A stretch of DNA of 36,707 nucleotides from an uncultured Synechococcus sp. (GCA_937911865.1 CALDSK010000182.1:1-36707), one strand, 5' to 3'. Numbered from the stretch's first letter, positions 8,067 through 17,573 are shown. The notes: generated by a model from the sequence alone, not told the origin. Program-made: numbers and translations.

Positions 8067-8692
8067 GATACTTCTCCATCAAAAAGACTGATCCAGAGTC
8101 GCTCTGCACCGTCTGTACCGGTACAAAACAGGAGCTTGGTCAATAGCTCAATCGCTAGCTCGTTCAGCTTCTCATCCGTACTGTAGGCAATCACACCCGA
8201 GCGCTTAGCATTCATACGAGCCCGAAAGTGAGAGCGAAACCGAGCCAAATAATCGGAGAGTCGGAAATGATGATCAAAAGAGAGGTTCTGATCGCTCAAC
8301 TGCTGATAGCCCAGCAGTAGCTGACGAATTAACACCGTCAAACGACGGGCCAAAAAGCAGGTAATTAGGACCAGCGCCTTACCTTCTTCTAAAGACATCG
8401 GCTGGCGCTGGCTAAACCGGCGCAGCGGATTACTACTACGCAGTAGCCATAGATTCACGCGGCCACGGACGACTTCATCGAGCCCGAGTTCTTTAGCCGA
8501 CGCTAACATCGCTTCAGCCCCCCCCAAATCAAGGGCCTCGATAGCCAGCAGTAACAGATCGATTTGGGTTTTGGCTCTTCTAGAACACTCACTGGGGAGA
8601 CCTCCTGGTACCGTCAGCTGATCGATTAGCTTGGGGCCAGATGGCTGGGTGTTTGGGGGACTCTGTACTTGCATACGTTGGCGACTATTCAC
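8063..8692 (-). CDS. DUF3038 family protein
   Basis: A 209-residue, mostly helical soluble protein of a cyanobacterial family of unknown function. Family-typical segments seen are AKTQIDLLLLAIEALDLGG (about 39-57), RVNLWLLRSSNPLRR (77-91) and LSDYLARFRSHFRARM. The start may be GTG at 8692 (longest) or ATG at 8674; neither has a convincing ribosome binding site. It is the first gene of a coupled pair: its stop overlaps the DUF4335 start by 4 bp. A TTGACA-like element on the - strand just upstream (about 8702-8707) would place transcription very near the GTG, which favours the later start if that promoter is real. Confidence 0.8.
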   Translation of the reverse strand: MNSRQRMQVQSPPNTQPSGPKLIDQLTVPGGLPSECSRRAKTQIDLLLLAIEALDLGGAEAMLASAKELGLDEVVRGRVNLWLLRSSNPLRRFSQRQPMSLEEGKALVLITCFLARRLTVLIRQLLLGYQQLSDQNLSFDHHFRLSDYLARFRSHFRARMNAKRSGVIAYSTDEKLNELAIELLTKLLFCTGTDGAERLWISLFDGEVS

Positions 8693-9193
8693 TCAGAGGT
8701 CTTGTCAAAAAATACTTACGAACGATCAAGGTATCACCAGCAAACTCAATTCTAGATACCGGTGGCTGCTATAGGCAATTGAAAAGCAGTCCACACTTCA
8801 AGGTAAACCACAGAAAGGGAACCTGTAGAGCAATCTAATCTAACAGAGTAGTCACTTAAACGGCACAAAGCCTCCTAAGCAAACCACTAAGTCGATCACT
8901 CCCGATTAGAAGTTGCCCGAAACTTAGTCAGGATATAACAACTGGCATTGATTTCATTGGAAAAATCAATACGGGTAGTCCTCCAACAGTTCTCCGGCAA
9001 CTCTAGTGACGACACCAACCTCGATATACGACAGCCTTGGAACACCCTTAATACCTGCTCCGATTATTTCAGCTGCGACAGTTGAATCACAGCAGTTTAG
9101 CGCACGGTAGATAACTATTTTCTTGCTAAACCAAGATTATTCCGGCAAGTAAAGGCAAAGACGCTCATTATTATGTCAGTGCAACCACTTAGA
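8693..9193. other. About 500 bp without a supported gene, upstream of DUF3038
   Basis: No ORF here looks protein-like; the + strand frame at 8641-8838 is antisense to the DUF3038 start and has no family resemblance. I saw no tRNA, no RNase P or tmRNA signature and no strong hairpin before the zipN 3' stem-loop at 9194. The stretch should hold the promoter of the DUF3038-DUF4335 pair. Confidence 0.5.
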
Positions 9194-9219
9194 GGCAATG
9201 TTTTGCTAAAAACATTGCC
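9194..9219 (-). terminator. Perfect 11-bp stem-loop after zipN
   Basis: GGCAATGTTTT and AAAACATTGCC form a perfect 11-bp stem around a 4-base loop, 20 bp past the zipN stop. On the - strand there is no U-tract after the stem, so it may be a 3' stabilising hairpin rather than a classic intrinsic terminator. Confidence 0.55.
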
Positions 9220-9224
9220 AAGAA

Positions 9225-9248
9225 CTTTATCTTGAGCTTTATCTTGGA
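9225..9248. repeat. 12-bp tandem repeat spanning the zipN stop codon
   Basis: ctttatcttgag followed by ctttatcttgga. On the - strand the sequence ...CCAAGATAAAG, holding the last sense codons and the TAA stop, is duplicated right after the gene. Confidence 0.75.
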
Positions 9249-11539
9249 ATAATTTCTTCAATTAGCCAGCTGTCTCCCTCAAGCACGAGTTTATAGGTCG
9301 CAGAGACCACTTCCTCTCCGTAAGAGTACCGATCGTTAGGACCAAGGCTGTCATTAAAAGTTGCTGACTCTGTCACTTCAGCCTCCACGGTCAAACTATC
9401 GGCACCTTCTATCTCTTCAGGCGTCACAGACACTATCCTTAAACCATTGTGAGCATATTCAAAATAAGAGCCTTCTGCTTCCAGCCCACGAACGTCGCTT
9501 TGGGTGCCACGCAGCGTATCGCTGGTTAAGACGTCAGCTAGACCAGCCGCATCATAGTTTTGGCTGTAGGCAGCTCGCTTAGCATCTAACCACCGCTCAA
9601 CAGTCCTTTGAGCGATCGCTTGGGCATCATCAGAAGTTGCCGCCACGCTATCTTCTAGGCCGTCTACTTCAATGGCGGGCTCGTTCACTGTAATATCGAG
9701 CGGCTCTCCTTCTAGGGCTGGGGTTACCGTCGAAGATCCGCCTCTCACTGCACTGACAATCTTAGTCAGCAAGAAAAGACCGGCACCCAAACACAGAATG
9801 CCGGCAGCAATGACCAGCGCCAAACGATCGGGCTTGATAGACGAACTGCCGCGCCGATTGCGACGTGCTCTGAGCGCAGAAAGTCCTTCTCGGCCGTCCC
9901 CATCGCTACTTGGAGACTCTCCGCTAGTCGCCCCTCCACCTAGCTGACCGGAGGGAGACATCTTTGAAATTTTATCAACGATACTAACGCCCCCAGCAAA
10001 TCCAGCTGTACCCGTTGTGCTAGGCACATCTGTCCGGACTGAGCGACTCCCTAGACTGGGTGGGCTAAAGCTAGAAGGAGTCCCAAAAGTCGTCGAGGTC
10101 GTTTCATAGCTAGTCGAAGCCGCGACGCTCGCAACAGTCCCAGCAGCCGCGCCGACCGCAGCCGCACTGCTGCTGGGTGTATTGAGTCCAGTAGCGGTGT
10201 AAGGTGCGGCGACAGCAGAGGTCTCCAACGTCTGTGCATCGGGATGCGCACTACTATGGGCATCTAAGCGAGCGGCATGCCGGTTGCTGCGCTCGTTTTC
10301 CAGCGGTAAGTTCTCTAAATAAGACTGCACAGTGCTATCGGCGAAATAATCTTTCAAGGTCGCGGGCTCTTGATCGAGGTCTCGAAAGAATGGGAACACC
10401 TCCTGCTGAAGCCAGTTTTCAGCATAGAGACACAGCCCTGGCAGCAGATCGGGCGAGCCCTGCGAGTGCTCACGGATAAACTCTAATGGTTCGTGCTCTT
10501 GGGAAAGCTCTAGTGCGCGACTGGCCTCTTCTGTTTGCCCCAACAAAACTGCGCATACGGCCTGCTCTAAGTGAACATCTTGACGACCGCTCAGGCGCAA
10601 AAGCATTTGCTTAGCACGGCGAATCAGCGCTGGCTGATGCTGCGCAAAACCACGAGCAAGCAACGCATAAACCGCCAGGTAAGTACCAACCGCTGAAGGC
10701 CTTTGCGCTTCAGCTTCAAACACTTCCTGCTGTTCGGCAGCAGTCAGGTAGCCTCTCAGCTGCTGAACAAACCGGAGAAAATCGTCGACGCCTAGGCCCG
10801 ACAAATCGTCATTGGCGCCATCAATCCCGCCCCGGTCTTGAAGCATCGCACGCAGCAGGCCAATGCCTTCTTGCCTGGGTTGATGCTGATCTAGGGGTCT
10901 GGCGATTAGTTCCAAACAGCGATAGGGACGCAGCTTATATAGGTCTGCCTGAATTTCAGCTCGCAAAACGGGCAGCAGCTCTTCTTTTAAAAGCAGCTCT
11001 CGGCCGATTTCTAAAGATTCAGCAGCATGTTCATAGTGGTTTTGCTGCCACTCTTCTCGGCCTAACTCCAGGCAGGCTACAGCCAGGCTCAAGATGATAT
11101 CGGGCAGGGCAGCCTGCTCTTTGAGCTGCTTGCCTTCTAAGGTACTAGCATCACGCTTGATGTAGGGGCGTCCCAGGCGTAACACCAGTTCGTACTCACC
11201 TAACTCCAATAGAATCAGCAGTGCACCTACTAGCAGATGATTCTCGATTTGAATGGTGGGGACGTTGGCATCAGGATTTTCAAGGTCGTCCACCTCACCA
11301 GCGCTGTTGCCACTTTTGGTTTTGCTCAAAAATTCTTGGTCGTATTCCGCTCGTCGAGCACTGTTGCCCAACACGTCGTAGGCTTTATCTAACAGCTGAC
11401 GGCGAGCGTCAATGGCCAGCTCTGAGTACTCGCGCCTTGGGACTTGAAGGGTGCGATCGCGATGCGACTGTTTGAGCTGCTCAGCCGTTGCCTGAATCGG
11501 TAGCCCTAAAATTCGATAGTAGTCCAGCGGAATTCGCAC
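9239..11539 (-). CDS. zipN: Cell division protein ZipN/Ftn2 (ARC6 homologue)
   Basis: Organises the FtsZ ring at the inner membrane in cyanobacteria; the plant plastid counterpart is ARC6. The 766-residue protein begins with a J-like domain (about 5-68, LDYYRILGLP ... DKAYDVLGNSARRAEYDQEF) in which the HPD tripeptide is missing (SHRDRT in its place), as expected for this family. A helical TPR-like region spans about 100-400. A long Ala/Ser/Thr/Gly-rich linker (420-560) is followed by a basic stretch, one membrane helix (571-596), and a C-terminal IMS domain (about 637-763) in the periplasm. The GTG start at 11539 is supported by GGGGA about 9 bases upstream and by the family's N-terminus. It is divergent from pdhA across a 700-bp gap. 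Confidence 0.93.
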   Translation of the reverse strand: MRIPLDYYRILGLPIQATAEQLKQSHRDRTLQVPRREYSELAIDARRQLLDKAYDVLGNSARRAEYDQEFLSKTKSGNSAGEVDDLENPDANVPTIQIENHLLVGALLILLELGEYELVLRLGRPYIKRDASTLEGKQLKEQAALPDIILSLAVACLELGREEWQQNHYEHAAESLEIGRELLLKEELLPVLRAEIQADLYKLRPYRCLELIARPLDQHQPRQEGIGLLRAMLQDRGGIDGANDDLSGLGVDDFLRFVQQLRGYLTAAEQQEVFEAEAQRPSAVGTYLAVYALLARGFAQHQPALIRRAKQMLLRLSGRQDVHLEQAVCAVLLGQTEEASRALELSQEHEPLEFIREHSQGSPDLLPGLCLYAENWLQQEVFPFFRDLDQEPATLKDYFADSTVQSYLENLPLENERSNRHAARLDAHSSAHPDAQTLETSAVAAPYTATGLNTPSSSAAAVGAAAGTVASVAASTSYETTSTTFGTPSSFSPPSLGSRSVRTDVPSTTGTAGFAGGVSIVDKISKMSPSGQLGGGATSGESPSSDGDGREGLSALRARRNRRGSSSIKPDRLALVIAAGILCLGAGLFLLTKIVSAVRGGSSTVTPALEGEPLDITVNEPAIEVDGLEDSVAATSDDAQAIAQRTVERWLDAKRAAYSQNYDAAGLADVLTSDTLRGTQSDVRGLEAEGSYFEYAHNGLRIVSVTPEEIEGADSLTVEAEVTESATFNDSLGPNDRYSYGEEVVSATYKLVLEGDSWLIEEIIPR

Positions 11540-11643
11540 TCTTTGTATCCCCAGCCATTAAATCAATCTTGTTCTCGAACCAACTCAAAAGAAGATCTTA
11601 ACCTTGCTTAAAAAGGCAAGCGTTCACTTCTTCAGCGCACTAC

Positions 11644-11673
11644 TTTTACCCAACTGCTTTTTACCCAACTGCT
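11644..11673. repeat. 15-bp perfect tandem repeat, two units
   Basis: ttttacccaactgct twice in a row, about 105 bp upstream of the zipN start. Confidence 0.92.
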
Positions 11674-11685
11674 TTCTTGAAAGAT

Positions 11686-11715
11686 CCTCTACATAAAATT
11701 TTTCAGACGTAGAGG
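11686..11715. other. Stem-loop in the zipN-pdhA intergenic region
   Basis: CCTCTAC and GTAGAGG pair over 7 bp around an AT-rich 16-base loop. No U-tract follows. It could be part of the zipN 5' leader (on the - strand) or have no function. Confidence 0.3.
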
Positions 11716-12096
11716 GAGCTGCTAGCGTGATTTTGAGGGACACCTTATCATTGTTCCTGAATAAAATTCCAAGAAAAGCAAAATATCTACCCAAAGTAAC
11801 TAGCTAAGAACTGCCCAAAAACTGCTTGTGAACAAACGCGCTTAGGCATAAAAAATTGCTATTAATGCAGCACGTTGGCAGTCAGCCCATAACAGTCAGC
11901 CTCAGCAGTTAACCGAGCAGTCAGAGGCAGATGAGAGCAAGCCTTATCTGCACTCTTTTCAACTTTAAATATACAAACTAATCAGACTATTGAGCGTGCG
12001 CACAGCTTCAAGTGCAATTGATTATTTGTCAAGCGACAGCATCACCGATTCATCATCACGGGTCTGACCGTCAGCGAATCGATACCAATACGCCAT

Positions 12097-12118
12097 CAAA
12101 ACACGGACAAAACACGGA
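12097..12118. repeat. 11-bp perfect tandem repeat, two units
   Basis: caaaacacgga occurs twice in a row, about 125 bp upstream of the pdhA start codon, in the probable promoter or leader. Confidence 0.85.
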
Positions 12119-12241
12119 TAGAAGAATCTTACCCATCGGGTCTTTTACAGATTTGGCCGCTATTTTGAGGTGGAAGCAGGCTATGATAAAACGCGATTAC
12201 CTAAGAAAATATTAAGAGCTGCTAGAACACGGACACAACTT

Positions 12242-13270
12242 ATGGTTCAGGAAAGACCGCTGCCGACCTTTCAGGCAACCTCTCCTCAGGTGACAAAGGA
12301 AGAGGGCCTTGTCGTTTACGAAGATATGGTGTTGGGGCGCTATTTTGAAGATAAATGTGCTGAGCTCTATCAGCGCGGTAAGGTCAAGGGGTTTGTGCAT
12401 TTGTACAACGGTCAAGAAGCCGTGGCCTCCGGCGTGATCAAAGCGATGCGCTCTGATGACTACGTCTGTAGTACCTACCGTGACCATGTTCATTCTCTAA
12501 GTGCGGGCGTTCCGGCCAGAGAAGTCATGGCCGAGCTGTTTGGCAAAGAAACGGGCTGTAGTAAGGGCCGTGGCGGCTCTATGCATATGTTCTCGAAAGA
12601 ACACAACGTACTAGGCGGCTTTGCTTTTATCGGAGAGGGTATTCCGGTCGCGCTGGGAGCCGCGTTTCAAACTCGCTATCGCAAAGAGGCGATGGGCGAT
12701 GCCGGGGCAGATCAGGTAACAGCGGCTTTTTTTGGGGATGGCACGACAAACAACGGTCAGTTTTTTGAATGCTTAAATATGGCAGCGCTATGGAAGCTGC
12801 CCATTATTTTTGTGGTGGAAAACAATATGTGGGCTATTGGGATGGCTCACGAGCGAGCCTCCTCTCAAACTGAAATTTATAAAAAGGCCAGCGTATTCGG
12901 GATGCCTGGTTACGAAGTTGATGGAATGGACGTGCTAGCAGTTCGAGCTGCGACAAAGAAAGCCGTTGAGCGAGCGAGAGCAGGCGAAGGGCCAACTTTA
13001 TTAGAATGTTTGACCTATCGCTATCGCGGACATTCTGTGGCAGATCCTGATGAATTGAGAGATCCCGCTGAAAAGAAGTTCTGGCGCGATCGCGATCCCA
13101 TCAAACGATTTGAAGCCTACCTGCTAGAGCAAGACTTAGCCAGCGAAACCGACCTCAAATCGATCCGCGACAAAATCACTGACGTGGTCGAAGACTGCTT
13201 GACCTTCGCCGAAGAAAGCCCAGACCCCCATCCGGCAGAGCTATACAAATATATTTTCGCTGAAGACTAG
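12242..13270 (+). CDS. pdhA: Pyruvate dehydrogenase E1 component, alpha subunit
   Basis: With PdhB, forms the thiamine-diphosphate-dependent E1 that decarboxylates pyruvate and passes the acetyl group to E2 in the pyruvate dehydrogenase complex. The frame is open from ATG 12170, but the family N-terminus (MVQER.LPTF, followed by TKEEGL) begins at ATG 12242, giving 342 residues. The ThDP-binding motif [23 protein letters not shown] starts at residue 165 and its terminal asparagines (VVENN) are at 194-195. The [14 protein letters not shown] loop near the C-terminus is typical. pdhB follows 88 bp downstream. The last 12 bases including the stop are perfectly duplicated. Confidence 0.97.
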   Translation: MVQERPLPTFQATSPQVTKEEGLVVYEDMVLGRYFEDKCAELYQRGKVKGFVHLYNGQEAVASGVIKAMRSDDYVCSTYRDHVHSLSAGVPAREVMAELFGKETGCSKGRGGSMHMFSKEHNVLGGFAFIGEGIPVALGAAFQTRYRKEAMGDAGADQVTAAFFGDGTTNNGQFFECLNMAALWKLPIIFVVENNMWAIGMAHERASSQTEIYKKASVFGMPGYEVDGMDVLAVRAATKKAVERARAGEGPTLLECLTYRYRGHSVADPDELRDPAEKKFWRDRDPIKRFEAYLLEQDLASETDLKSIRDKITDVVEDCLTFAEESPDPHPAELYKYIFAED

Positions 13271-13282
13271 GCTGAAGACTAG
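13259..13282. repeat. 12-bp perfect tandem repeat spanning the pdhA stop codon
   Basis: gctgaagactag twice in a row. The first copy is the end of pdhA (Ala-Glu-Asp-stop); the second follows immediately. Confidence 0.92.
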
Positions 13283-13358
13283 ATCGCCGCTTCTTCTAGA
13301 CTTCTCTCGCGAAAACGCTCCGCGAACATTTTAACTTTTAACTATCAACGCTCCCCCA

Positions 13359-14342
13359 ATGGCAGAAACCTTTTTATTTGACGCGCTTCGCGAGGCTATT
13401 GACGAAGAAATGTCTAGAGACCAGACCGTCATGGTCATGGGCGAAGACGTCGGTCAATACGGCGGCTCATATAAAGTCACCAAAGACCTGTACGAGAAAT
13501 ACGGCGAGCTGCGCGTACTGGATACGCCGATCGCGGAAAACAGCTTTACCGGTATGGGCATCGGCGCAGCTATGACTGGCCTGCGGCCCATTATCGAAGG
13601 CATGAACATGGGCTTTTTACTGCTTGCGTTCAATCAAATTTCTAATAACGCTGGCATGCTGCGATATACCTCCGGTGGCAACTTCAAGATTCCAGTGGTC
13701 ATTCGCGGGCCCGGTGGCGTTGGCTCTCAGCTCGGCGCAGAGCACTCTCAGCGGCTAGAGGCTTACTTTCAAGCCGTACCTGGCCTAAAAATTGTCGCCT
13801 GCTCAACGCCTCGTAATGCAAAGGGCCTACTCAAAGCAGCGATCCGCGATGATAATCCTGTCCTCTTTTTTGAGCACGTACTGCTGTATTTCAACAAAGA
13901 GGACTTACCCGACGATGAGTACATCCTGCCTTTAGATAAAGCAGAAACGGTACGAACAGGCAAAGACGTAACGATCTTGACCTACTCTCGGATGCGCTAT
14001 CACGCGATGAAAGCGGTAGAAGCCTTAGAGAAAAAAGGCTACGATCCCGAAGTCATCGATTTGATTTCGCTCAAGCCAATTGACTACGACACCATTGGTG
14101 CCTCCATCAAGAAAACGCATCGGGTTGTTATCGTCGAAGAATGCATGAGAACCGGTGGCATTGGCGCTGAAATTATTGCCTCTATTAACGATCGGTTCTT
14201 CGATGAGCTTGATGGTCCAGTCATTCGCCTGTCTTCACAAGACATTCCAACCCCTTACAATAAAGGCCTGGAAGACTTAACCATTGTGCAACCCGCGCAA
14301 ATCGAGGAAGCCGTCGAGAAAATCATGCAAGGCAGACTATAA
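13359..14342 (+). CDS. pdhB: Pyruvate dehydrogenase E1 component, beta subunit
   Basis: Partner of PdhA in the E1 heterotetramer. The 327-residue length is normal. Features seen: [18 protein letters not shown] at the start, the [18 protein letters not shown] segment containing the ThDP-activating glutamate region, [19 protein letters not shown], and the C-terminal transketolase domain ([15 protein letters not shown] onward; [13 protein letters not shown]). The ATG at 13359 follows a weak upstream purine context. The gap from pdhA is 88 bp, so one operon is likely. A hairpin lies between this gene and secD. Confidence 0.97.
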   Translation: MAETFLFDALREAIDEEMSRDQTVMVMGEDVGQYGGSYKVTKDLYEKYGELRVLDTPIAENSFTGMGIGAAMTGLRPIIEGMNMGFLLLAFNQISNNAGMLRYTSGGNFKIPVVIRGPGGVGSQLGAEHSQRLEAYFQAVPGLKIVACSTPRNAKGLLKAAIRDDNPVLFFEHVLLYFNKEDLPDDEYILPLDKAETVRTGKDVTILTYSRMRYHAMKAVEALEKKGYDPEVIDLISLKPIDYDTIGASIKKTHRVVIVEECMRTGGIGAEIIASINDRFFDELDGPVIRLSSQDIPTPYNKGLEDLTIVQPAQIEEAVEKIMQGRL

Positions 14343-14386
14343 AGACGAAAACACGTCAGAAGATACATCAAAAGTTCTCAACCTTT

Positions 14387-14414
14387 TTGCCTCGATCACC
14401 TGCGATTGAGGCAA
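14387..14414 (+). terminator. Stem-loop between pdhB and secD (weak terminator or attenuator)
   Basis: TTGCCTCGATC and GATTGAGGCAA form an 11-bp stem with one G-U pair and a 6-base loop, followed by only three T residues. The weak tail suggests partial termination, letting some transcripts continue into secD. Its presence argues that the upstream TTG at 14416 is not the secD start. Confidence 0.5.
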
Positions 14415-14469
14415 TTTGGTATTAGGATACTTAACTGCACCGGGGAGTCAATTTCACCCTGTATACAAA

Positions 14470-15906
14470 ATGGATTCTATGGGTAAGCAACGCTTAATAC
14501 TCGCCTCGCTGCTGGCTTTGGTGATTGCCGCAATCGTCATCATTGTGCAGATTCCAACCCAGCTGGGTCTGGATTTGCGCGGTGGGACTCAGCTGACGAT
14601 GCAAGTGCAGCCCACAGAAGACATTCCCAATGTCGGCGAACGCGAGCTGGCAGCCGTACAGGCCGTCATCGAAAATCGAGTCAATGGACTGGGCGTGTCA
14701 GAGGCCGTTGTTCAAAGCGTGGGGCAAGATCAGCTTTCAATTCAGCTACCGGGTGTCAGCGATCCCGAAAAAGCTGAGAGGGTCCTTGGCGGCACTGCTC
14801 AGCTAGAGTTCCGCAGCCAAAAGCCCGAGACAGAAGGCGAGCTGCTAGCCTTGCAGTCGGTAGCACAAACGCAGCTACGCGAACAGCTAGCGTTGGTTGA
14901 AGAGGGCGGCGATCCTGAAGCGATAGAAGCCAATCAGGCCGAGATTGAAGCAACCCAGGCTGATATTTTAGAACTGTTTGCTGAGTCAGACCTGACTGGC
15001 GATAAATTGAGAAATGCGATCGCAGGTCCTATGCCCAACGCGCCACCCGGCGTCTGGCAGGTCGATATCTCCTTTAACTCAGAGGGTGCTCAGCTTTTTG
15101 CTAATCTGACCCGCGACATTGCTGGCACTGGCCGTGGTCTCGGTATCTTTCTCGATAACCAGCTGATCAGTGCGCCCAGCGTCAGCGTTGAGTACGCTGC
15201 GAACGGCATCGAAGGCGGTCAGGCCAGCATTTCCGGCCGATTTGACAGCACAGCTGCCCAAGAGTTAGAAGTGCAGCTGCGCGGCGGCTCGCTGCCACTG
15301 CCGGTAGAAATTGTCGAAAACCGTACCGTCGGCGCGACGCTAGGACGAGACAGCGTGGAGCGTAGCCTGTACGCAGCGCTGCTAGGGCTCGCACTTGTAC
15401 TTGTTTTCATGGCAGTTTACTATCGCCTACCCGGCGTTTTGGCAGATATAGCCCTCGTGGTTTATGCCATTTTGACCTGGGCTGCTTATAACTTACTCGG
15501 CGTTACCCTGACCCTGCCTGGTATTGCAGGCTTCATCTTAAGTATCGGTATGGCAGTCGATGCCAACGTACTGATCTTCGAGCGAACTCGCGAGGAGCTC
15601 CGCGCTGGCAAGACCCTCTATCGCTCTGTTGAATCTGGCTTCTACCGAGCATTCTCCAGTATTTTAGATAGCAACGTCACGACGCTGATTGCCTGCGGCG
15701 CACTGTTTTTCTTAGGCACTGGGCTCGTTCGCGGCTTTGCACTCACCCTAGCCATTGGGGTCGTTATCAGCATGTTCACAGCTGTCAGCTGTAGTCGGAC
15801 GCTGATGTTCTTTGCGATCGGATTCCCACAGTTTCGCAAACCCGACCTCTTTTGCCCAGGCGTTGATGCAATTCCTAAAAAAAGAGCAGCGCCCAGTGCC
15901 CAGTAA
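14470..15906 (+). CDS. secD: Protein translocase subunit SecD
   Basis: Membrane component that with SecF uses the proton-motive force to help late steps of Sec-dependent export; in cyanobacteria it may serve both plasma and thylakoid membranes. First membrane helix at about 9-29, then the family motif LGLDLRGGTQL, a large extracytoplasmic domain, and a C-terminal bundle of five helices with GMAVDANVLIFERTREEL. A Gln/Glu/Ala-rich insert (LREQLALVEEGGDPEAIEAN...) lies in the extracytoplasmic part. At about 478 residues it is shorter than E. coli SecD, as is usual outside proteobacteria. ATG 14470 (or 14479) is preferred over TTG 14416, whose extra N-terminus is not family-like and overlaps a hairpin. 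secF follows after 219 bp. Confidence 0.95.
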   Translation: MDSMGKQRLILASLLALVIAAIVIIVQIPTQLGLDLRGGTQLTMQVQPTEDIPNVGERELAAVQAVIENRVNGLGVSEAVVQSVGQDQLSIQLPGVSDPEKAERVLGGTAQLEFRSQKPETEGELLALQSVAQTQLREQLALVEEGGDPEAIEANQAEIEATQADILELFAESDLTGDKLRNAIAGPMPNAPPGVWQVDISFNSEGAQLFANLTRDIAGTGRGLGIFLDNQLISAPSVSVEYAANGIEGGQASISGRFDSTAAQELEVQLRGGSLPLPVEIVENRTVGATLGRDSVERSLYAALLGLALVLVFMAVYYRLPGVLADIALVVYAILTWAAYNLLGVTLTLPGIAGFILSIGMAVDANVLIFERTREELRAGKTLYRSVESGFYRAFSSILDSNVTTLIACGALFFLGTGLVRGFALTLAIGVVISMFTAVSCSRTLMFFAIGFPQFRKPDLFCPGVDAIPKKRAAPSAQ

Positions 15907-15928
15907 TACTCAGTAGTACCCGGTAGCC
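15899..15928. repeat. 10-bp imperfect tandem repeat spanning the secD stop codon
   Basis: CCCAGTAATA / CTCAGTAGTA / CCCGGTAGCC, the first unit holding the TAA stop of secD. Related degenerate copies (actcggtagc) continue to about 15940. Confidence 0.6.
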
Positions 15929-15996
15929 CCACTCGGTAGCTCCCACGTCAGACTTTTCTCTCTAAAAACAAGCGTTCTTTCTAAAAACAGACAGCG

Positions 15997-16030
15997 CTTG
16001 ATCGCTACAGTTACTTGATCGCTACAGTTA
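15997..16030. repeat. 17-bp perfect tandem repeat in the secD-secF gap
   Basis: cttgatcgctacagtta twice in a row, ending 95 bp upstream of secF. A looser repeat (tctaaaaaca ... tctaaaaaca) precedes it. Confidence 0.93.
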
Positions 16031-16125
16031 ATCTTTGCAGGTGACTATGGCCTACAGCAAAGACAATCCCCATCAGCCACTTAACCCGTCACTCGTGTGC
16101 ATAATAACTTGCCATTTACTAACCT

Positions 16126-17133
16126 ATGAAAATCAACGTCATTAAGCAAAGGACCCTCTGGTGGTGTATCTCCGCGGCTATCATCGCCGTTGGGATCGCC
16201 TCAATGGCGTTTTCATGGCAGCAGTACGGCGCACCGGTCAAGCCTAGCCTCGATTTTATTGGGGGTACTCGTCTGCAGCTAGCCCGCGACTGTAGCGATG
16301 CGGCCAATTGCGCTGAACCCATCGAGATCTCTGAAGTTCGCGCAGTGCTAGATGATCAAGACTTGCCTGGTAGCAGCATTCAACTGCTTGGCGAGGCACA
16401 GCAGTCGGTGGTAGTGCGCACCCGTAATCTGGATGTAGATCAGCGAGATGCACTCCAGCTAGCCTTGGGCGAAGCGATTGGAACAATCGATCCCAATGCC
16501 ACTAAAAACGACACTGTGGGTCCTGTGCTCGGCAGGCAGCTGCTGGCATCGGGACTGATGTCTTTGCTCGTCGCCTTTGCCCTAATTGCCGCCTACCTCA
16601 GTCTGCGCTTCAAATTTGACTATGCCATTTTGGCAATTGTCGCTTTGCTTCACGACCTACTGATCACGTTGGGCATTTTTTCTATCTTGAGCCTGGTGAC
16701 TGGCTATGAGGCTGATAGCCTATTCATCGTGGCCTTACTCACCATCGTTGGTTTCTCAGTTAATGACACAGTAGTCATCTACGATCGCATTCGTGAAACG
16801 CTCGTGCGATCGCCGGATAAGCCGATCAATGCCGTCGTTGACGAATCAGTCAACGACACGCTAGGACGCTCAATCAACACGACGCTAACCACCGTACTTA
16901 CCCTGCTAAGTATTGTCATTTTTGGCGGTGGCACGCTAAAGTTTTTCGCATTGGCACTGATCACAGGGTTTCTAGCAGGTGCCTACTCCAGTATTTTTAT
17001 TGCTAGTACGCTGTTAGCCTGGTGGCGCAGTCGATCTGAAGGCAGTGATTCTGGCAGTGACTCTGGCAGCAGCCTCGACAGCGATGACGATGACTTTGAA
17101 GAATCCGTTGATTCTTTGCCCAGTGCAACATAG
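16126..17133 (+). CDS. secF: Protein translocase subunit SecF
   Basis: Partner of SecD. The 335-residue protein has a first membrane helix at about 15-30, the family motif [11 protein letters not shown], an extracytoplasmic domain, and a C-terminal five-helix region carrying [19 protein letters not shown] and [17 protein letters not shown]. The C-terminus after the last helix is a Ser/Asp-rich acidic tail ([17 protein letters not shown]), a low-complexity extension. A small membrane protein begins 30 bp downstream on the same strand. Confidence 0.96.
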   Translation: MKINVIKQRTLWWCISAAIIAVGIASMAFSWQQYGAPVKPSLDFIGGTRLQLARDCSDAANCAEPIEISEVRAVLDDQDLPGSSIQLLGEAQQSVVVRTRNLDVDQRDALQLALGEAIGTIDPNATKNDTVGPVLGRQLLASGLMSLLVAFALIAAYLSLRFKFDYAILAIVALLHDLLITLGIFSILSLVTGYEADSLFIVALLTIVGFSVNDTVVIYDRIRETLVRSPDKPINAVVDESVNDTLGRSINTTLTTVLTLLSIVIFGGGTLKFFALALITGFLAGAYSSIFIASTLLAWWRSRSEGSDSGSDSGSSLDSDDDDFEESVDSLPSAT

Positions 17134-17162
17134 CAAATTGGCTGCGATAGAGTTGTTAGCGA

Positions 17163-17573
17163 ATGTCAAACGAGCAGGTTACGGCTGAGCAAGCCCAAAA
17201 ACGAGCCGAACAGGCCAGAGAAATAGAGGCCCTTCGGCAGGCGATGATGCGAACCTGGTGGTGGGTATGCCTGGCGCTATGGCTTACAGTTGGCGCACTC
17301 AGCCTATGGTGGGTACGTTCTGATCTACAAGAATTGCAGCAGTATTTCACTTGGACAGCGGTCCGCTATATGCTGGTCTACAACCGAGTTGCTGGGATGG
17401 GTATAGGGCTTTGCATAGGGCTAACATTGGCGCTGCTGTACAGTGAGAGCCGTCAGATTTTGTGGGGTATATCAGCTGGAGAGCGATCGCGCCTGCTCAG
17501 CGACCTAGAAAAAATTCATGCCCAGGGCCCTTCACATCCGCAGTGGAAGGTCATTCGCCCCGAAGAAGCCTAG
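17163..17573 (+). CDS. Small two-helix membrane protein downstream of secF, function unknown
   Basis: A 136-residue protein that I do not recognise. It has a helical charged N-terminus (EQVTAEQAQKRAEQAREIEAL), a Trp-rich membrane helix at about 32-51, a second at about 75-93, and a hydrophilic C-terminal tail of about 40 residues. It starts 30 bp after the secF stop, so it is likely the last gene of the secD-secF transcription unit and could be linked to the translocase, though only position supports this. It is convergent with nagB; 41 bp separate the stops. Confidence 0.75.
   Translation: MSNEQVTAEQAQKRAEQAREIEALRQAMMRTWWWVCLALWLTVGALSLWWVRSDLQELQQYFTWTAVRYMLVYNRVAGMGIGLCIGLTLALLYSESRQILWGISAGERSRLLSDLEKIHAQGPSHPQWKVIRPEEA

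Larger units (their letters stand above)
11540..12241. other. 700-bp intergenic region between divergent zipN and pdhA
   Basis: No protein-like frame (the 12012-12215 + frame overlaps the pdhA leader and looks random). It must carry both promoters. It contains a 15-bp perfect tandem repeat at 11644, a CCTCTAC/GTAGAGG stem at 11686-11715, and an 11-bp tandem repeat at 12097. No tRNA or known riboswitch was recognised. Confidence 0.55.

Noticed and set aside
8641..8838. 65-residue + strand frame
   Set aside because: It overlaps the start of the DUF3038 gene in antisense and has no protein-like pattern.
12170..12241. 24-codon N-terminal extension of pdhA from the upstream ATG
   Set aside because: The extension is not like the family, while MVQER at 12242 matches the usual PdhA start.
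14416..14469. TTG start for secD
   Set aside because: It overlaps the foot of a stem-loop and adds a non-family N-terminus; ATG 14470 or 14479 fits better.
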